Assembly: GCA_038235275.1 (NCBI GenBank)
Contig: JBBSUC010000027.1
Span: 7,904 to 71,903, forward strand
Source: Persicitalea sp038235275
Lineage (GTDB): Bacteria; Bacteroidota; Bacteroidia; Cytophagales; Spirosomataceae
Direction of reading: 5' to 3'
Length of the DNA: 64,000 bases
The first letter of the stretch is position 1; each line of letters begins with the position of its first letter. The notes under the pieces were generated by a model, which made no database searches, had not been told where the DNA came from, and saw nothing but the letters and a program-made list of their open reading frames with translations. The translations under genes and the position numbers were made by a program. This document shows, piece by piece, positions 6,683-15,485 of the stretch.

Positions 6683-9559
6683 TCAGAACTTAACAAAAAC
6701 CCGCGCGAAAACATACCGCCCGCTGAAGCCCATTTGCTGGACCCGGCGGGAGTAGATGAAGCGCCCGCTGCTGAAATTGCTCGAATGCAGGTGCTTGTCC
6801 TGGTAGTTGTCGAAAACGTTATTGGCTCCCAGCGTGAGGCCGACGCCCGACACGATTTGGTAGCTGAGCGATACATCCGTGACCAGCTTGGGGTTGAAAG
6901 TCTGGTCGAGTGTCTCGCGCTGACCCGTGAAATTATTGACGGGAAACGTCTCTGGCTTGGCGGGATTGCTGGACGGGTCGAGGTAAGTCACTTTGCCGAA
7001 GTTCACCGCCCGCACCATCGCGCTGAACTTGCCGACTTTGTAGGTGGCCATGCCGCTGATTTTATTCTGTGGGTTGGCTACCTCGATGCGGCTTTGGTCC
7101 TCCCGGTTGAAGTAATTGCCTTTCTGCCCCGTCGCTTCCAACACGGGCGACGCCTTGATAATCGGGTTGCCGTTGGCGTCTTTCTTTACTTCATTTTTGA
7201 TAAAAGTAGCCGCCAGTACCAGTTTCAGCGACTGGTCGCGCCCGAAGCGAGTGCTATAATTCAAAACGCCTTCCAAACCGCGTGAGCGGGTGTCGATGGC
7301 GTTGGTGAACACGTTGGCCGTGTTGGCGTTGGCGGCATCAAGCTTGGCTTTCAGGTCGGCGTTTTTGTTGGCTGTGAAGTTGTTGGTCAGCACGATGCGG
7401 TTGTCGATGTCGATCTGGTAGGCGTCCACGGTCAGTTCCAGGGCGCGGGCCAGTTGCACGGTGGCCCCCACTGAATAGCTGAGGGAAGTCTCCTGCTTCA
7501 GCTTGGGAATGCCCAGGATGGACGCCACCTGGCTTTCGTTGGTGAAGGTGCCACTCTCCACCGGTACGAGCTGGCCGCCTTGCGAGACGAACAGCGTGTT
7601 GGATTTGGCGTAAAAGCGCTGCTGCATGGAAGGCGCGCGGAAGCCCGAACTCGTCGAAGCCCGCAGGGCGAATCCATCGGCCACTTTATAGCGCGTCGAA
7701 ACCTTATAGTTAAGCGTGCTGCCGAAGTCAGAGTAGTTCTCGAAGCGCAGCGCTGCCGACACGAGGAACTTTTTGGTAAGGTCCTGCTCGGCGTCCACGT
7801 AAATGGCCTTGCTGTTACGCGAGAAAGTACCTTCGTTGGATGGCAGGAAGCCCGAGAACACCTGCGAGCCGGCGGCCACGCCCGAATTGGTGTCGTAGTT
7901 TTTCCACGAAGATTCTTCGCCCGCCCGAATGCCGAACTGATCGATGCGGAACTCCGCGCCCGCCGCCAGATTCAGACCGGAAAGTACGTCGTATTTGCGG
8001 CTGAAATCGAGGTTGACGGTATTTTGCAGAAATTTCAGCCCGCCCGCGTCGAACGATCGCTGGAAATTGGCCTGCGTCAGCGCCTGGGTGTAGTTTACGG
8101 AATTGTCCACGCCGAAATCGAAGACGTTCTGTCCGAAGGTGTTGCTGAGGTCGGCATTCCACGCGCCCAGCTTGCCACGCACACCCACCGCCAGCGAAGC
8201 GTCAGTGACGTTACTGCTGATGAGGGGCAGAAAGCCATTGGGATACACCGCAAAGATGTTGGCACGGTCGGCGGCGGGAACGCCGTTGGGATAACGGTAG
8301 AAGCCCGCCGCTTCGCCCTGCTTATTGTTGTAACCGCCGAAGGCGTAAAACGTGAAGTCAGTCGAAACCGGAATCTCGGCGTTCAACATCACGCCGCCGC
8401 CCTTGATGCGCGAGTTGCCGATGCGCATGTCGAAGTCGTCGCGCGTCAGCCCTTTTTGGGCCAAAATCTCGTTATCGGCTACCTTGCCATTCACCGATGG
8501 AAAAATCTGCCCCGTGTAAGTCCCGGCGCGATTGGTCGGTCCCCGGCTGGTGTATTCACCCGTCAGGTTGAGGAAGCCACGCTCACCGATCTTGAAGCCG
8601 TAGTTGATGCCCAACTGGGCGGTGGCTCCGTCGGTCACGTTCACGTTGGGGCTACCCGTGATCTTGTTGAGCGTATTGTAGGCGTAATTTTTCTCGTAAT
8701 TAGTTACGTATTGACCAATCGAGGCATTGGCGGTCAGACCCGTCTGCTTTTTCAGGATAATGTTGATGACCCCCGCGATGGCGTCGGAGCCATACTGTGC
8801 CGCCGCGCCATCGCGCAGAATCTCGATGCGGTCCACCGCCGTGGCCGGAATGGCGTTCATATCAGTGCCGACCGTACCGCGGTTGACGGTACCGTTGACG
8901 TTTACGAGCGCCGATTGGTGACGACGCTTGCCGTTGATGAGGACCAGCACCTGGTCGGGGCCGAGGCCGCGCAACTGGGCGGGGTCGATGTGGTCGCTGC
9001 CGTCGGCCACCGTCTGCCGCGACGACTGGAACGAGGGTGCCAGGAATGTCAGAATTTGGTTGATGTCCACCTGACCCACGGTGTTGGTTATCTCGGCCAG
9101 CGGAATCACATCCACCGGCACGGGCGTGTCGATTTTGGTGCGCCCCCCGCTGCGGGTACCCGTCACGATGACCTCATTGAGTACCGAGAGGCTCTCGGCC
9201 AGACGCACGTTGATCGGCTGCGAGCCGGAAATTTTCACTTCCCTGGAGTCGAAACCCACGAAACTGAACACCAGTACGTCGCCCTGATTGGCACTGATAC
9301 GGTAGCCGCCGTCGCCCTCGGTGGTCGTGCCTTTGGTGGTGCCTTTCACCAGGACGCTCACGCCGGGCAGGGCATCGCCTTTGGCGTCGGTCACTTTTCC
9401 GGTGATGGTTTCCTCCGTGAGATTTTGGTTGATAGGAGGTACACTGGTTTTCGAGCCATTGGCATAACCCATATTTTCGCCGCCAGCGGCAAGTAACAGG
9501 AGGGCCAGCGCGGGCCAAAATTTGCGGCTCGGGCTGCGTTTGAGAATAGGTTGGTTCAT
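6683..9559 (-). CDS. TonB-dependent outer-membrane receptor
   Basis: 958 residues. The N-terminus has a signal peptide (basic RSPSRKFW followed by a hydrophobic ALALLLLAAGG). A carboxypeptidase-regulatory-like domain follows at about 50-125 (TGKVTDAKGDALPGVSV). The plug domain (about 130-260) includes NEVIVTGTRSGG, LRGLGPDQVLVLINGKRR and AVDRIEILRDGAAAQYGSDA. The rest is a 22-strand barrel ending in the aromatic terminal strand RVFVKF. Such receptors import bulky ligands using ExbBD-TonB energy. The plug resembles siderophore/cobalamin-type receptors more than SusC, and there is no SusD neighbour, so polysaccharide uptake is unlikely; the ligand cannot be read from sequence. It is transcribed alone, with a promoter-like box at 9611-9618 and a terminator at 6637-6662. 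Confidence 0.93.
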   Translation of the reverse strand: MNQPILKRSPSRKFWPALALLLLAAGGENMGYANGSKTSVPPINQNLTEETITGKVTDAKGDALPGVSVLVKGTTKGTTTEGDGGYRISANQGDVLVFSFVGFDSREVKISGSQPINVRLAESLSVLNEVIVTGTRSGGRTKIDTPVPVDVIPLAEITNTVGQVDINQILTFLAPSFQSSRQTVADGSDHIDPAQLRGLGPDQVLVLINGKRRHQSALVNVNGTVNRGTVGTDMNAIPATAVDRIEILRDGAAAQYGSDAIAGVINIILKKQTGLTANASIGQYVTNYEKNYAYNTLNKITGSPNVNVTDGATAQLGINYGFKIGERGFLNLTGEYTSRGPTNRAGTYTGQIFPSVNGKVADNEILAQKGLTRDDFDMRIGNSRIKGGGVMLNAEIPVSTDFTFYAFGGYNNKQGEAAGFYRYPNGVPAADRANIFAVYPNGFLPLISSNVTDASLAVGVRGKLGAWNADLSNTFGQNVFDFGVDNSVNYTQALTQANFQRSFDAGGLKFLQNTVNLDFSRKYDVLSGLNLAAGAEFRIDQFGIRAGEESSWKNYDTNSGVAAGSQVFSGFLPSNEGTFSRNSKAIYVDAEQDLTKKFLVSAALRFENYSDFGSTLNYKVSTRYKVADGFALRASTSSGFRAPSMQQRFYAKSNTLFVSQGGQLVPVESGTFTNESQVASILGIPKLKQETSLSYSVGATVQLARALELTVDAYQIDIDNRIVLTNNFTANKNADLKAKLDAANANTANVFTNAIDTRSRGLEGVLNYSTRFGRDQSLKLVLAATFIKNEVKKDANGNPIIKASPVLEATGQKGNYFNREDQSRIEVANPQNKISGMATYKVGKFSAMVRAVNFGKVTYLDPSSNPAKPETFPVNNFTGQRETLDQTFNPKLVTDVSLSYQIVSGVGLTLGANNVFDNYQDKHLHSSNFSSGRFIYSRRVQQMGFSGRYVFARVFVKF

Positions 9560-9610
9560 AATTAAATGATTTTATAGATAGGTTTGGTAAAGTGGGCAAC
9601 TAGTTTTCTG

Positions 9611-9618
9611 CAAAAGTA
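9611..9618 (-). promoter_or_regulatory. Bacteroidota -7 box for the TonB receptor
   Basis: The minus strand reads TACTTTTG, an exact TAnnTTTG match, 52 nt before the receptor ATG. No convincing -33 TTG is seen at the right distance, so this rests on the -7 box alone. Confidence 0.5.
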
Positions 9619-9736
9619 AAGTGAATTCTGCGCCCTTGTGTTTAAAAGCAGCCTAATTTTTTTGGGTAAAAAAACATCGTTCGCCACCTTTTAGCACCAC
9701 GCATATTCTCTCATTCTTCTATCCTCTCATTCACAA

Positions 9737-10654
9737 TTGAGCATAATCGTCATCGGCAGCTCCAATACCGACATGGTCGTTAAGACCACCCACTTGCCGG
9801 TTCCCGGCGAAACCATTCTGGGGGGTACCTTCCTGATGAACCCCGGTGGCAAAGGGGCAAATCAAGCGATGGCCGCCCAACGCTTGCAGACCGGGCAAAA
9901 TCAGGTGGTTTTCATCGCCAAAGTCGGTAACGATATTTTCGGACAAGAAGCCGTTCAGGGCTTTGAAAAAGCGGGCATGGACACGCGCTTTATTTTAGTT
10001 GACGAACAAGCCCCCTCGGGCGTTGCGCTCATCGGCGTAGATGAGCGGGGCGAGAACTCCATCATGGTTGCGCCCGGTGCCAACGCCAACCTTAGGGCAG
10101 CGGAAGTTTACAGTGCCCTGGCAAAAGCCCCCGAAGCGGAATGGGTGCTGCTACAACTGGAAATTCCACTGGACACCGTAGAAAAGGCCATCGCGGAATG
10201 CACCCAAAAAGGAATGAAGGTGGTACTAAATCCCGCTCCCGCCCAAGCGCTCGACGACAAAACCCTGAAAAATCTCTATCTCATCACCCCCAACGAAACC
10301 GAAGCCGAAATGCTGACGGGCGTCGCCATCTTTGACACTAATACTGCCCGAAAAGCCGCCGGAGTTCTACACGAGAAGGGCGTCGAGAACATCGTGATTA
10401 CGCTGGGTGCCAAGGGCGCATTCCTCTACAATGCCACGACTGACCTGCTGATACTTTCCCCGCTGGTCGAGGCCGTCGACACCACGGCGGCGGGCGACGT
10501 CTTCAACGGGGCGCTGGTCGTGGCACTCTCTGAGGGCAAATCTCTAACTGAGGGCGTCTCTTTCGCCTGTCAGGCAGCGGCCCTATCGGTCACGCGCATG
10601 GGGGCGCAAGCCTCTATTCCGCAGCGCTCCGAAGTGGATGCCGCTTTGGGGTAA
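9737..10654 (+). CDS. rbsK: Ribokinase (PfkB family)
   Basis: 305 residues from TTG 9737 (MSIIVIGSSNTDMV); the TTG is the first start giving the complete PfkB N-terminal strand. Ribokinase phosphorylates D-ribose at O5 with ATP. Signatures: GGKGANQ at 37-43 and DTTAAGD at 248-254 with catalytic Asp254; the length is standard. A GRP-type sugar transporter follows 38 nt downstream on the same strand, so the pair probably takes up and phosphorylates ribose or a similar sugar. A CTCATTC-type pyrimidine tract lies directly before the start codon. Another PfkB substrate is possible, but the motif set is ribokinase-like. Confidence 0.92.
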   Translation: MSIIVIGSSNTDMVVKTTHLPVPGETILGGTFLMNPGGKGANQAMAAQRLQTGQNQVVFIAKVGNDIFGQEAVQGFEKAGMDTRFILVDEQAPSGVALIGVDERGENSIMVAPGANANLRAAEVYSALAKAPEAEWVLLQLEIPLDTVEKAIAECTQKGMKVVLNPAPAQALDDKTLKNLYLITPNETEAEMLTGVAIFDTNTARKAAGVLHEKGVENIVITLGAKGAFLYNATTDLLILSPLVEAVDTTAAGDVFNGALVVALSEGKSLTEGVSFACQAAALSVTRMGAQASIPQRSEVDAALG

Positions 10655-10692
10655 AGTATTCAGTTTCAAAGCCACAAACCTAACCCTTTCCC

Positions 10693-11688
10693 ATGTTTAT
10701 CATCGAAAACTACACCGTTGCGGTACTCTTCTGCCTCATTACCATGCTTTGCTGGGGTTCGTGGGCCAACACCCAGAAACTCGCGGCCAGTTCGTGGCGG
10801 TTCGAGTTGTTTTATTGGGACTACGTTGTCGGTATCGTTTTGGTGGCCCTGCTGTTTGCCTTCACGCTCGGCAGTATGGGAGCGGGCGGGCGCAGCTTCG
10901 CCGCCGACCTGAACCAGGCGGACTGGGGAAACATCGGCTCGGCGTTTCTGGGTGGGATTATTTTTAACGCGGCCAATATTTTACTGGTGGCGGCGATTGC
11001 CATTGCGGGCATGTCGGTGGCCTTTCCGGTGGGCATCGGGTTGGCGCTCGTGATCGGTGTCATTGTCAACTACCTCGACAATCCCGTGGGCGACGCCACT
11101 CTATTGTTTTTGGGCGTCGGGCTGGTGGCGGTGGCCATTTTACTCAACGCCTACGCATACCGAAACGCCGCGCGGCATCGCCAGGGCGTTTCGACGCGCG
11201 GCCTGCTGCTGTCGGTCATCGCCGGGTTGCTCATGGGGTATTTTTATAAATACGTGGCGGCGTCCATGTTTACCGATTTCAACGTACCGGAATTAGGCAA
11301 ACTCAGCCCCTACACCGCCGTTGTTTTATTCAGTCTGGGAATTTTATTGAGCAACATCGTCTTCAACTCCATGCTGATGATGCGGCCCTTCGAGGGCAGC
11401 CCCGTCCACTACGCCGACTACTTCGGCGGTAGCGCCAAAAACCATCTGACGGGCATCCTGGGCGGCGCGATCTGGTGCGTGGGGATGTCGTTCAGCATCA
11501 TTGCCTCGGGCAAAGCAGGCGCGGCCATTTCCTACGGTTTGGGGCAGGGCGCGACGGTAATCGCCGCATTATGGGGCATTTACATTTGGAAAGAATTCAA
11601 GGACTCACCCAAATCTACTTCCGCCATTCTGAACGCCATGCTACTCTGTTATGTAGTAGGGCTAGGACTGATTATCGCGGCGAGGTAG
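10693..11688 (+). CDS. GRP/DMT-superfamily sugar transporter, probable ribose uptake
   Basis: 331 residues, about ten hydrophobic membrane segments with small-residue-rich helices, no signal peptide. The opening (VAVLFCLITMLCWGSWANTQ) and the repeated five-helix halves fit the drug/metabolite transporter superfamily, glucose/ribose porter branch. Its place 38 nt after ribokinase suggests import of the kinase substrate. The substrate is inferred from the neighbour only. The protein appears full length and no frame problem is seen. Confidence 0.75.
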   Translation: MFIIENYTVAVLFCLITMLCWGSWANTQKLAASSWRFELFYWDYVVGIVLVALLFAFTLGSMGAGGRSFAADLNQADWGNIGSAFLGGIIFNAANILLVAAIAIAGMSVAFPVGIGLALVIGVIVNYLDNPVGDATLLFLGVGLVAVAILLNAYAYRNAARHRQGVSTRGLLLSVIAGLLMGYFYKYVAASMFTDFNVPELGKLSPYTAVVLFSLGILLSNIVFNSMLMMRPFEGSPVHYADYFGGSAKNHLTGILGGAIWCVGMSFSIIASGKAGAAISYGLGQGATVIAALWGIYIWKEFKDSPKSTSAILNAMLLCYVVGLGLIIAAR

Positions 11689-11696
11689 ATTTTTAA

Positions 11697-11824
11697 AGGC
11701 ACAAAGCTCTAACGGCACTTTTATGTTGCGTCAGCCCGCTTCGTGCCTTTGGAACTTTGCCCCTTTGTGCGCCACGGGGCGCCCCGCTAATTTCCCAATT
11801 CACCATTCACCATTCACACAACCA
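11697..11824. repeat. Intergenic composite of degenerate simple-sequence tracts with a GGGGCGCCCC palindrome
   Basis: Between the sugar transporter and fabD. It contains AAAGGCACAAAG (about 11696-11707) with complementary relatives CGTGCCTTTGG and CTTTGTGCGCC further on, then palindrome GCCACGGGGCGCCCCG (11771-11786), then a tract of ATTCACC repeats (11797-11818) running to the fabD ATG. The same palindrome followed by a pyrimidine tract occurs at 18959 and 28485. Confidence 0.6.
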
Positions 11825-12712
11825 ATGCAAGCATACGTTTTCCCCGGACAGGGCTCCCAATTCAAAGGCATGGGAGCCGATTTGTACCAAAATTCTCCCA
11901 GGGCCAAAGAACTATTCGACCAGGCCGACGAAATCCTTGGTTTCGACTTAACCAAAATCATGTTTGAGGGCTCGGACGAAGAACTCAAACGAACCAACGT
12001 CACGCAACTGGCCATCTTCCTGCACTCGGTGGCACTGGCGGCGGTGGCCGACGACTTTAAGCCCGATATGGTGGCGGGCCATTCGCTGGGTGAGTTCTCT
12101 GCCCTGGTTGCCGCCGGGGGATTGTCGTTTGCGGACGGCCTGAAATTGGTGGCCCAGCGGGCCGACGCCATGCAGAAAGCCTGCGAGCGGCAGCCCTCTA
12201 CGATGGCGGCCATATTGGGGCTGAGTGATGGCGTAGTGGAAGAAATCTGCGCCTCGATTACCGACGAGGTGGTCGTGGCCGCAAATTACAATTGCCCCGG
12301 TCAAATCGTGATTTCAGGGACGATGGAGGGTATCCGCATCGCCTGTGAAAAGATGAAAGAAGCCGGGGCCAAGCGCGCGCTGCCGTTGCCCGTGGGCGGA
12401 GCCTTTCACTCGCCGCTGATGGAACCCGCCCGCGAAGAACTGGCGCAGGCCATTGCCGCTACCTCTTTTCGCGCGATGCCCTGTCCGATTTACCAGAATG
12501 CCACCGCCGCACCCTCGCAGGACCTGGACACGATCAAAGCCAATCTCATCGCCCAACTTACTGCTCCCGTCCGCTGGACGCAATCGGTGGAGAACATGGT
12601 GCGCGATGGGGCCAGTAGGTTCGTGGAGTGCGGACCGGGTAAGGTTTTGCAGGGACTAGTCAGGAAGATTACCCCGGACGCAGAGGTAGCGGCCGTATCC
12701 ACGGGGCCGTAA
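11825..12712 (+). CDS. fabD: Malonyl-CoA:ACP S-malonyltransferase
   Basis: 295 residues from ATG 11825. The open frame extends 34 codons upstream, but that part translates a low-complexity tract, and homologues begin at MQAYVFPGQGSQ. FabD moves malonyl from CoA to acyl carrier protein for fatty-acid synthesis in the cytoplasm. Motifs: oxyanion-forming GQGSQ at 8-12, nucleophile Ser87 in GHSLGE (85-90), and the active-site His in GGAFHSPLM. The length is typical. No other fab genes are nearby, so it is not in a classical fab cluster here. Confidence 0.95.
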   Translation: MQAYVFPGQGSQFKGMGADLYQNSPRAKELFDQADEILGFDLTKIMFEGSDEELKRTNVTQLAIFLHSVALAAVADDFKPDMVAGHSLGEFSALVAAGGLSFADGLKLVAQRADAMQKACERQPSTMAAILGLSDGVVEEICASITDEVVVAANYNCPGQIVISGTMEGIRIACEKMKEAGAKRALPLPVGGAFHSPLMEPAREELAQAIAATSFRAMPCPIYQNATAAPSQDLDTIKANLIAQLTAPVRWTQSVENMVRDGASRFVECGPGKVLQGLVRKITPDAEVAAVSTGP

Positions 12713-12742
12713 CCACGGGAATTATTTTTTTTGAATTAATAC

Positions 12743-12773
12743 TTGACACATAAGATCATTCCGCTTACTTTTG
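12743..12773 (+). promoter_or_regulatory. Promoter of tRNA-Gln
   Basis: TTG at 12743-12745 (TTGACA context) and TACTTTTG at 12766-12773 with 20 nt between them, an excellent Bacteroidota -33/-7 pair. The predicted start is about 10-15 nt before the mature tRNA end at 12792. Confidence 0.8.
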
Positions 12774-12791
12774 CACCACCATTTACAGAAT

Positions 12792-12862
12792 TGGCAGGTG
12801 GTGTAAAGGTAGCACAGGAGATTTTGGTTCTCTTAGTCAGGGTTCGAATCCTTGCCCGCCAA
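12792..12862 (+). tRNA. tRNA-Gln (UUG)
   Basis: 71 nt with a complete cloverleaf. The acceptor TGGCAGG pairs with CCCGCCA except for one A-C mismatch at the fifth pair. The D arm is GTG...CAC. The anticodon stem GGAGA/TCTCT has loop TTTTGGT, giving anticodon TTG. The T arm is CAGGG-TTCGAAT-CCTTG, and the discriminator is A. CCA is not encoded. It has its own promoter and terminator. Confidence 0.93.
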
Positions 12863-12872
12863 CAAAAGCTAG

Positions 12873-12900
12873 AAACGACTCAGATGATTCTGAGTCGTTT
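12873..12900 (+). terminator. Terminator of tRNA-Gln
   Basis: Perfect 12-bp stem (AAACGACTCAGA, loop TGAT, TCTGAGTCGTTT) followed by a T-run, 10 nt after the tRNA. From here to 13116 (about 216 nt) I see no gene. Confidence 0.9.
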
Positions 12901-13116
12901 TTTCTTTGATAGCACGCCAAATCCGCTCTAAATACTCAGACCCAGGGGATAATATTCTGGTCAGATGCCTTGTTCTTACAGGCAGACCTCCTCATATCTT
13001 GTAGTAACTTTCGGGATAAAAATGTTGTGTAAGTAAACTTTTTCCGTACCTTGTTGGCCCTATCGGCTACACCCGTTGGGTTACTATACTATTATACACT
13101 CTAAAACTTTCTTAAA

Positions 13117-13761
13117 ATGACAACCGAAAAGCAGGCGAAAGTCGCTGACACCAAGGCAAAAGCAAAAGTAAAGAAGCGCGACCGCGAGCGCACCAAAGGC
13201 CGAATTCTGAAAGCAGTCGGCAAAGTAATTGAGAAGTACGGCACCAAAAAGGTAGGTGTCAACCTGATTGCCCGCGAGGCTGATGTAAACAAAGTGCTGA
13301 TCTATCGGTACTTCGGTGGCGTGGATGGCCTCATGGAGCAATACGTGAAGACGGGTGAATACACTTCCATGTCCAACCACGACAATATCGAAAACATGGA
13401 AAGGCCCGCGCCTGAGGATCGGGCGAAGGCATGGACTAAAGTTCTGACGACTTCCTTGAATGATCTGCGCGAACGCAAAGCTACCCGCGACCTGATTCGC
13501 TGGGAAATTGGCCTGGGAAAGGCCGTGTTGGCCGATGTACGTAACGATACGGGGGCCAAGATGGTCGAAAAGTTGGGACCTCTGCCTAATTATGAGGATA
13601 CCAGCGCCCTGATCGCCCTCATGATGGCGGCGATCTACCACATTACTGTCTCGGCTGACTTCCGCGACAAAATGATGGACGTAGACCTGCAATCGGACGT
13701 AGGCTTCAAGCGCATCGAGAAAGTGATAGACGACATCGTTCAAGCCCTGGACAAGAAGTAA
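13117..13761 (+). CDS. TetR/AcrR-family transcriptional regulator
   Basis: 214 residues. The N-terminus is strongly basic (KAKAKVKKRDRERTK), followed by a TetR helix-turn-helix at about 25-75 (ILKAVGKVIEKYG, VNLIAREADVNKVLIYRYF). The C-terminal ligand/dimer domain is helical and not diagnostic. It would bind an operator as a dimer and respond to a small molecule, neither of which can be read here. It stands between two terminators, so it is monocistronic, and no effector gene is divergently placed. The basic N-terminal extension is longer than in typical members. Confidence 0.88.
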   Translation: MTTEKQAKVADTKAKAKVKKRDRERTKGRILKAVGKVIEKYGTKKVGVNLIAREADVNKVLIYRYFGGVDGLMEQYVKTGEYTSMSNHDNIENMERPAPEDRAKAWTKVLTTSLNDLRERKATRDLIRWEIGLGKAVLADVRNDTGAKMVEKLGPLPNYEDTSALIALMMAAIYHITVSADFRDKMMDVDLQSDVGFKRIEKVIDDIVQALDKK

Positions 13762-13778
13762 TTGCCCACATTCTCCGT

Positions 13779-13817
13779 AAAAAAGCTCCTTCTCAAAATT
13801 GAGAAAGAGCTTTTTTT
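13779..13817 (+). terminator. Terminator of the TetR regulator gene
   Basis: Long stem with one unpaired position (AAAAAGCTCCTTCTCAA against TTGAGAAAGAGCTTTTT), short loop, ending in seven T residues, 18 nt after the stop codon. Confidence 0.9.
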
Positions 13818-13839
13818 ATGCAAAGCCATCAGGCCCGTG

Positions 13840-13847
13840 TACCTTTG
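13840..13847 (+). promoter_or_regulatory. -7 box upstream of the flippase gene
   Basis: TACCTTTG, an exact TAnnTTTG, 66 nt before the TTG start. No clear -33 element. A degenerate CGGCTA/GTCCACTG tract lies between box and start. Confidence 0.45.
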
Positions 13848-13913
13848 CCTACTGTCGGCTAGTAGTTAAGTCGGTAGCCCGGCACTGTCCACTGTTAACC
13901 GTCCACTGAATAA

Positions 13914-15428
13914 TTGAGTGTCTTAAAAAAATTAGCGGGCGATACCGCCACCTACGGGGTCAGCACCATGCTGGCGCGGTTGCTGAACTATCTACTGGTG
14001 TTTATATACACGCAGTTCGATCCGTCGCTGATGGCCGTGCAGGTACAGCTTTATACCTACGCCGGGTTCTTTTTTGTCATTTACACTTTTGGGATGGAAA
14101 CTTCCTTCTTCCGCTTCGCCCGGAAAGAGGAAGATAAGCGCGAATACTATAATCTTATTTTGAGCGCAGTACTGGTGGTCAGCGTTTTTATTTCTGCATT
14201 CATTATCGTATTTGCCGAACCCGTCGCCCGACTCATCGAGTACCCCGAAGAAGCCACGCTGGTACAGTGGATGGCTGTCATTATGGCGACCGACGGCATC
14301 ATGGCCATTCCTTTCGCCAGGCTGCGGCTAGAGCGCAAAGCAAAAAAATTCGTTCGGGTGCGCATCACGAATATCCTGCTCAACATTGGCCTGAACGTTT
14401 TCTTCCTGGTTTTCTGTCGCAGTATCTACGAAGGCGAATATTTGTCCGCTTTGCGGCCTTTGGTGGCACAGATCTATTTTCCCGACATCCCGGCGGCTTA
14501 TATCGTCATCGCCAACCTGATCGCCAATCTTACCTTTTTCTGGTTTCTGCGACAGGAATTGCGGGATTTTCGCTTTGTCTGGAATTGGAAGATTTTTCGT
14601 CCGGTTTGGGTGTACGCCCTGCCCATCATGGTGATGAATATCGCGGGCGTCACCAATCTGCTCTTCGACCGGATGTTTCTTCAGTATCTGTTGCCCAACG
14701 GCTTTTATCCTGGCCGCACCACCCGCGATGCCATTGGAATTTATGGACAGGCCATGAAGCTTTCTATTTTCATGAATCTGGCGATTCAAGCCTTTAAGTA
14801 CGCCGCCGAGCCGTTCTTTTTTTCCAAAGCCGAAGACAAGAACGCCCCGGAAGTATTTGCCGATGTTATGAAATGGTTCATAATCTTGTGTGTGTTGATT
14901 GGCGTCGGCATTTGCCTGAACCTGAACGTACTGGCGGACATTTTCCTGCGCCGCAAAGTTTATCACGAGGGTCTGCCCGTCGTGCCGTGGCTGCTGCTGG
15001 GCTTCCTGTTTCTGGGAATTTACTACAACCTGGCCACCTGGTTCAAACTCACCGACAAAACCCAGTACGGCACTTACCTGACCGTCACGGGTGCTTCCGT
15101 CACGGCCTTACTCAACTTCCTGCTGGTGCCTGAAATGGGCTACCTGGGCTGCGCTCTGGCCTTTGCCGCTTCATCGGTAGTAATGACAACGCTCTGTTAT
15201 TTATTTGGACAAAAGTTTTATCCCGTTCCCTATAAGGTCGGGTCGGCCTTAGGCTACGTGCTTTTTGGAGGAATAATCGTGTACCTGGCCGGGCTATTAC
15301 CCCGCTACAATTTTTGGATAGAACTGGGCGAAGGAATCTTGGCTTTAATGGTCTTTGCCACTGTCATCTTATTAATTGAACGCGACACACTCCCACCCCG
15401 CTTCCGCCGCTATCTGGGAAAAGATTGA
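13914..15428 (+). CDS. Polysaccharide biosynthesis protein / oligosaccharide flippase (Wzx/MVF-like)
   Basis: 504 residues from TTG 13914 (MSVLKKLAGDTATYGVSTML). About 12-14 membrane helices are spread along the whole protein, with the family start (LAGDTATYGVSTMLARLLNYLL) and a mid-protein cytoplasmic loop containing FRPVWVYALPIMVMN. Such proteins flip lipid-linked sugars across the inner membrane. No glycosyltransferase cluster is adjacent, so the substrate is unknown; a lipid II flippase-like role is conceivable but not shown. It is convergent with mlaF, and I see no strong terminator in the 57-nt gap. Confidence 0.85.
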   Translation: MSVLKKLAGDTATYGVSTMLARLLNYLLVFIYTQFDPSLMAVQVQLYTYAGFFFVIYTFGMETSFFRFARKEEDKREYYNLILSAVLVVSVFISAFIIVFAEPVARLIEYPEEATLVQWMAVIMATDGIMAIPFARLRLERKAKKFVRVRITNILLNIGLNVFFLVFCRSIYEGEYLSALRPLVAQIYFPDIPAAYIVIANLIANLTFFWFLRQELRDFRFVWNWKIFRPVWVYALPIMVMNIAGVTNLLFDRMFLQYLLPNGFYPGRTTRDAIGIYGQAMKLSIFMNLAIQAFKYAAEPFFFSKAEDKNAPEVFADVMKWFIILCVLIGVGICLNLNVLADIFLRRKVYHEGLPVVPWLLLGFLFLGIYYNLATWFKLTDKTQYGTYLTVTGASVTALLNFLLVPEMGYLGCALAFAASSVVMTTLCYLFGQKFYPVPYKVGSALGYVLFGGIIVYLAGLLPRYNFWIELGEGILALMVFATVILLIERDTLPPRFRRYLGKD

Positions 15429-15485
15429 ATTAATCACAACACGGGCTACCCGAGAGGAAGTCCAATGCCCGACCTTCATCACTAT

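Noticed and set aside
7580..9496. Long plus-strand open frame (638 codons) opposite the TonB receptor
   Set aside because: An antisense shadow caused by GC-rich third positions; its protein is rich in Arg, His and Val with no domain.
11723..11824. N-terminal extension of FabD
   Set aside because: It translates a low-complexity tract; the conserved protein begins at ATG 11825.
12792..13116. Integrated element at tRNA-Gln
   Set aside because: There is no integrase, no duplicated tRNA 3' end, and the tRNA has its own terminator directly after it.
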